Assembly (NCBI GenBank): GCA_944376975.1
Contig: CALWEE010000101.1
Location: forward strand, 1-6,436
Direction of reading: 5' to 3'
DNA: 6,436 nucleotides
DNA from: an uncultured Lachnospiraceae bacterium
GTDB lineage: Bacteria; Bacillota; Clostridia; Lachnospirales; Lachnospiraceae
Shown here piece after piece: positions 6,412-6,436 of the stretch; position 1 is the first letter of the stretch; every line of letters begins with the position of its first letter. A program made the position numbers and the translations under genes. The notes under the pieces were generated by a model. It had not been told where the DNA came from. It did no database searches and was given only the letters and a program-made list of their open reading frames with translations.

Positions 6412-6436
6412 ATGAAAAGAGCAGGAGCGTTAGGGA
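6412..6436 (+). CDS. Start of an unidentified gene (truncated by the window edge)
   Basis: The ATG at 6412 lies 9 bases after AAGGAG (6397-6402) and downstream of a strong promoter. Only MKRAGALG is visible, too little to name a product. The basic then small and hydrophobic opening would be compatible with a signal peptide but does not establish one. Confidence 0.65.

Noticed and set aside
1..6436. Mobile elements, CRISPR arrays, tRNA or rRNA genes, phage or defence genes
   Set aside because: No repeats with regular spacing, transposase motifs, terminal inverted repeats, cloverleaf-like sequence or defence-family proteins were seen on either strand.

Overview
The window reads as ordinary chromosomal DNA from a moderately GC-rich Bacillota bacterium, most likely an anaerobic Clostridia or Lachnospiraceae-type organism. 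This is inferred from strong AGGAGG-type ribosome binding sites, tightly packed co-directional genes, sigma-A-like promoters and the protein families present. No database search was possible. Every gene I can support is on the + strand. I see no mobile element, CRISPR array, tRNA or rRNA.

Layout. (1) At the left edge (2-538) is the C-terminal part of an FAD/NAD(P)H-dependent CoA-disulfide reductase fused to a rhodanese domain. It ends at a clear intrinsic terminator (586-612). (2) A near-consensus promoter (637-664) drives a compact run of four genes: a PatB/MalY-type PLP-dependent C-S lyase (695-1876), a TRIC/UPF0126-type membrane protein (1880-2554), an aldehyde dehydrogenase of the class-3-like group (2583-3950) and a TrmA/RumA-family rRNA m5U methyltransferase with an Fe-S cysteine set (3963-5132). 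Gaps between them are 3, 28 and 12 bases, so they are probably one operon, although their functions do not form an obvious pathway. (3) After a 116-base gap comes an MFS transporter reading frame (5249-6172) that lacks the first three or so membrane helices. Coding-like sequence continues in frame upstream of its only start codon until a TAG, so it looks like a decayed or 5'-truncated gene. It is closed by a strong terminator (6204-6251). (4) A second good promoter (6294-6322) leads through a roughly 80-base leader with a small hairpin next to the Shine-Dalgarno to a new gene, of which only eight codons are visible (6412-6436).

How the genes fit together. The rhodanese fusion and the C-S lyase both touch sulfur and thiol metabolism but lie in separate transcription units. 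The aldehyde dehydrogenase and the rRNA methyltransferase look like general metabolism and housekeeping. I found no convincing evidence of a new biological system. The points most worth a second look are the broken MFS gene and the structured leader at the right edge.
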